The translations under genes were made by a program, and so were the position numbers. From CAMLOF01 sp041913045 (lineage in GTDB: Bacteria > Pseudomonadota > Gammaproteobacteria > Burkholderiales > Burkholderiaceae_C), in contig JAYSGB010000017.1 in NCBI GenBank assembly GCA_041913045.1, positions 13,077 through 77,076 on the forward strand: a stretch of 64,000 bases of DNA, written 5' to 3'. This document shows positions 63,918 through 64,000 of the stretch, piece by piece. The stretch's first letter is position 1. Each line of letters begins with the position of its first letter. The notes beneath the pieces are model-generated. The model did not search any database. It was given only the letters and a program-made list of their open reading frames with translations, and had not been told where the DNA came from.

Positions 63918-63946
63918 CGCCCAGGGGCTGACGCTTCAACGAGGCG

Positions 63947-63965
63947 GCCGGTGCGCAGCACCGGC
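63947..63965. terminator. Hairpin downstream of the osmC-family gene
   Basis: GCCGGTGC (63947-63954), loop GCA, GCACCGGC (63958-63965). A perfect 8-base-pair stem, no clear T-run (TTCCC follows). The remaining bases to 64000 contain no supported gene. Confidence 0.4.
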
Positions 63966-64000
63966 TTCCCTGCGATGCTCGATGCCGTGGCTACGCGGCA

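Noticed and set aside
63966..64000. Start of another gene at the right edge
   Set aside because: An in-frame ATG exists but too few bases remain to judge coding potential.

Overview
The window reads as a stretch of a GC-rich betaproteobacterial chromosome, most likely Burkholderiales, family Comamonadaceae. The reasons are the GC bias at third codon positions, the hemA-prfA-prmC-grxD block, the ubiE / Tim44-like / ubiJ / ubiB block, a large flagellar locus with polar-type flhF, and an intergenic repeat of a kind I recall from this family. Coding density is very high and most genes sit in tight operons, many with 4-base ATGA overlaps. I see no insertion sequence, prophage, CRISPR array, tRNA or rRNA.

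Layout. 1-5.4 kb: the 3' end of a class A penicillin-binding protein, then a shortened KdpD-like kinase, a KdpE-like regulator and the potassium transporter Kup. A near-identical direct repeat lies before the kinase and before kup. 5.4-10.9 kb: a C4-dicarboxylate module with DctA, an orphan DctP-type binding protein, and a divergent DctB/DctS-like kinase with a LuxR-type regulator. 10.9-16 kb: a Lon-like AAA+ ATPase without a protease domain, behind a good sigma-54 promoter match, then grxD, prmC, prfA and hemA. 16-21 kb: the ugpBAECQ operon for glycerol-3-phosphate uptake, with a possible Pho box. 21-34 kb: housekeeping genes, including a 1303-residue FAD/Fe-S oxidoreductase, HIT and DUF971 proteins, the ubiquinone genes, fmdB, a DUF502 protein, aspS and a yqjD/yqjE/yqjK-like trio.

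34-57 kb is one flagellar region: motAB-cheYZ, then flhB-flhA-flhF-flhG-like-fliA, then flgA-flgM-flgN on the other strand, then flgBCDEFGHIJKL with an HDOD protein directly behind flgL. It builds the stator, the export gate, the basal body, the hook and the hook-filament junction. It also carries the FliA/FlgM checkpoint, with a clear sigma-28 promoter for flgM. The FlhG-like protein has lost its P-loop. 57-64 kb: ilvA-cobS-cobC-5'-nucleotidase, a second dicarboxylate/amino-acid symporter with its own GntR regulator, and an OsmC-family protein.

The most interesting item is a candidate small RNA gene at about 63218-63343 on the minus strand. It has a sigma-70-type promoter, a perfect terminator with eight T residues and no reading frame. 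A pyrimidine-rich unpaired segment could pair with Shine-Dalgarno sequences, including that of the adjacent symporter. Other points worth testing are the shared repeat of the Kup regulatory module, the orphan DctP as a possible co-sensor, the sigma-54 promoter of the AAA+ gene, and the degenerate FlhG.
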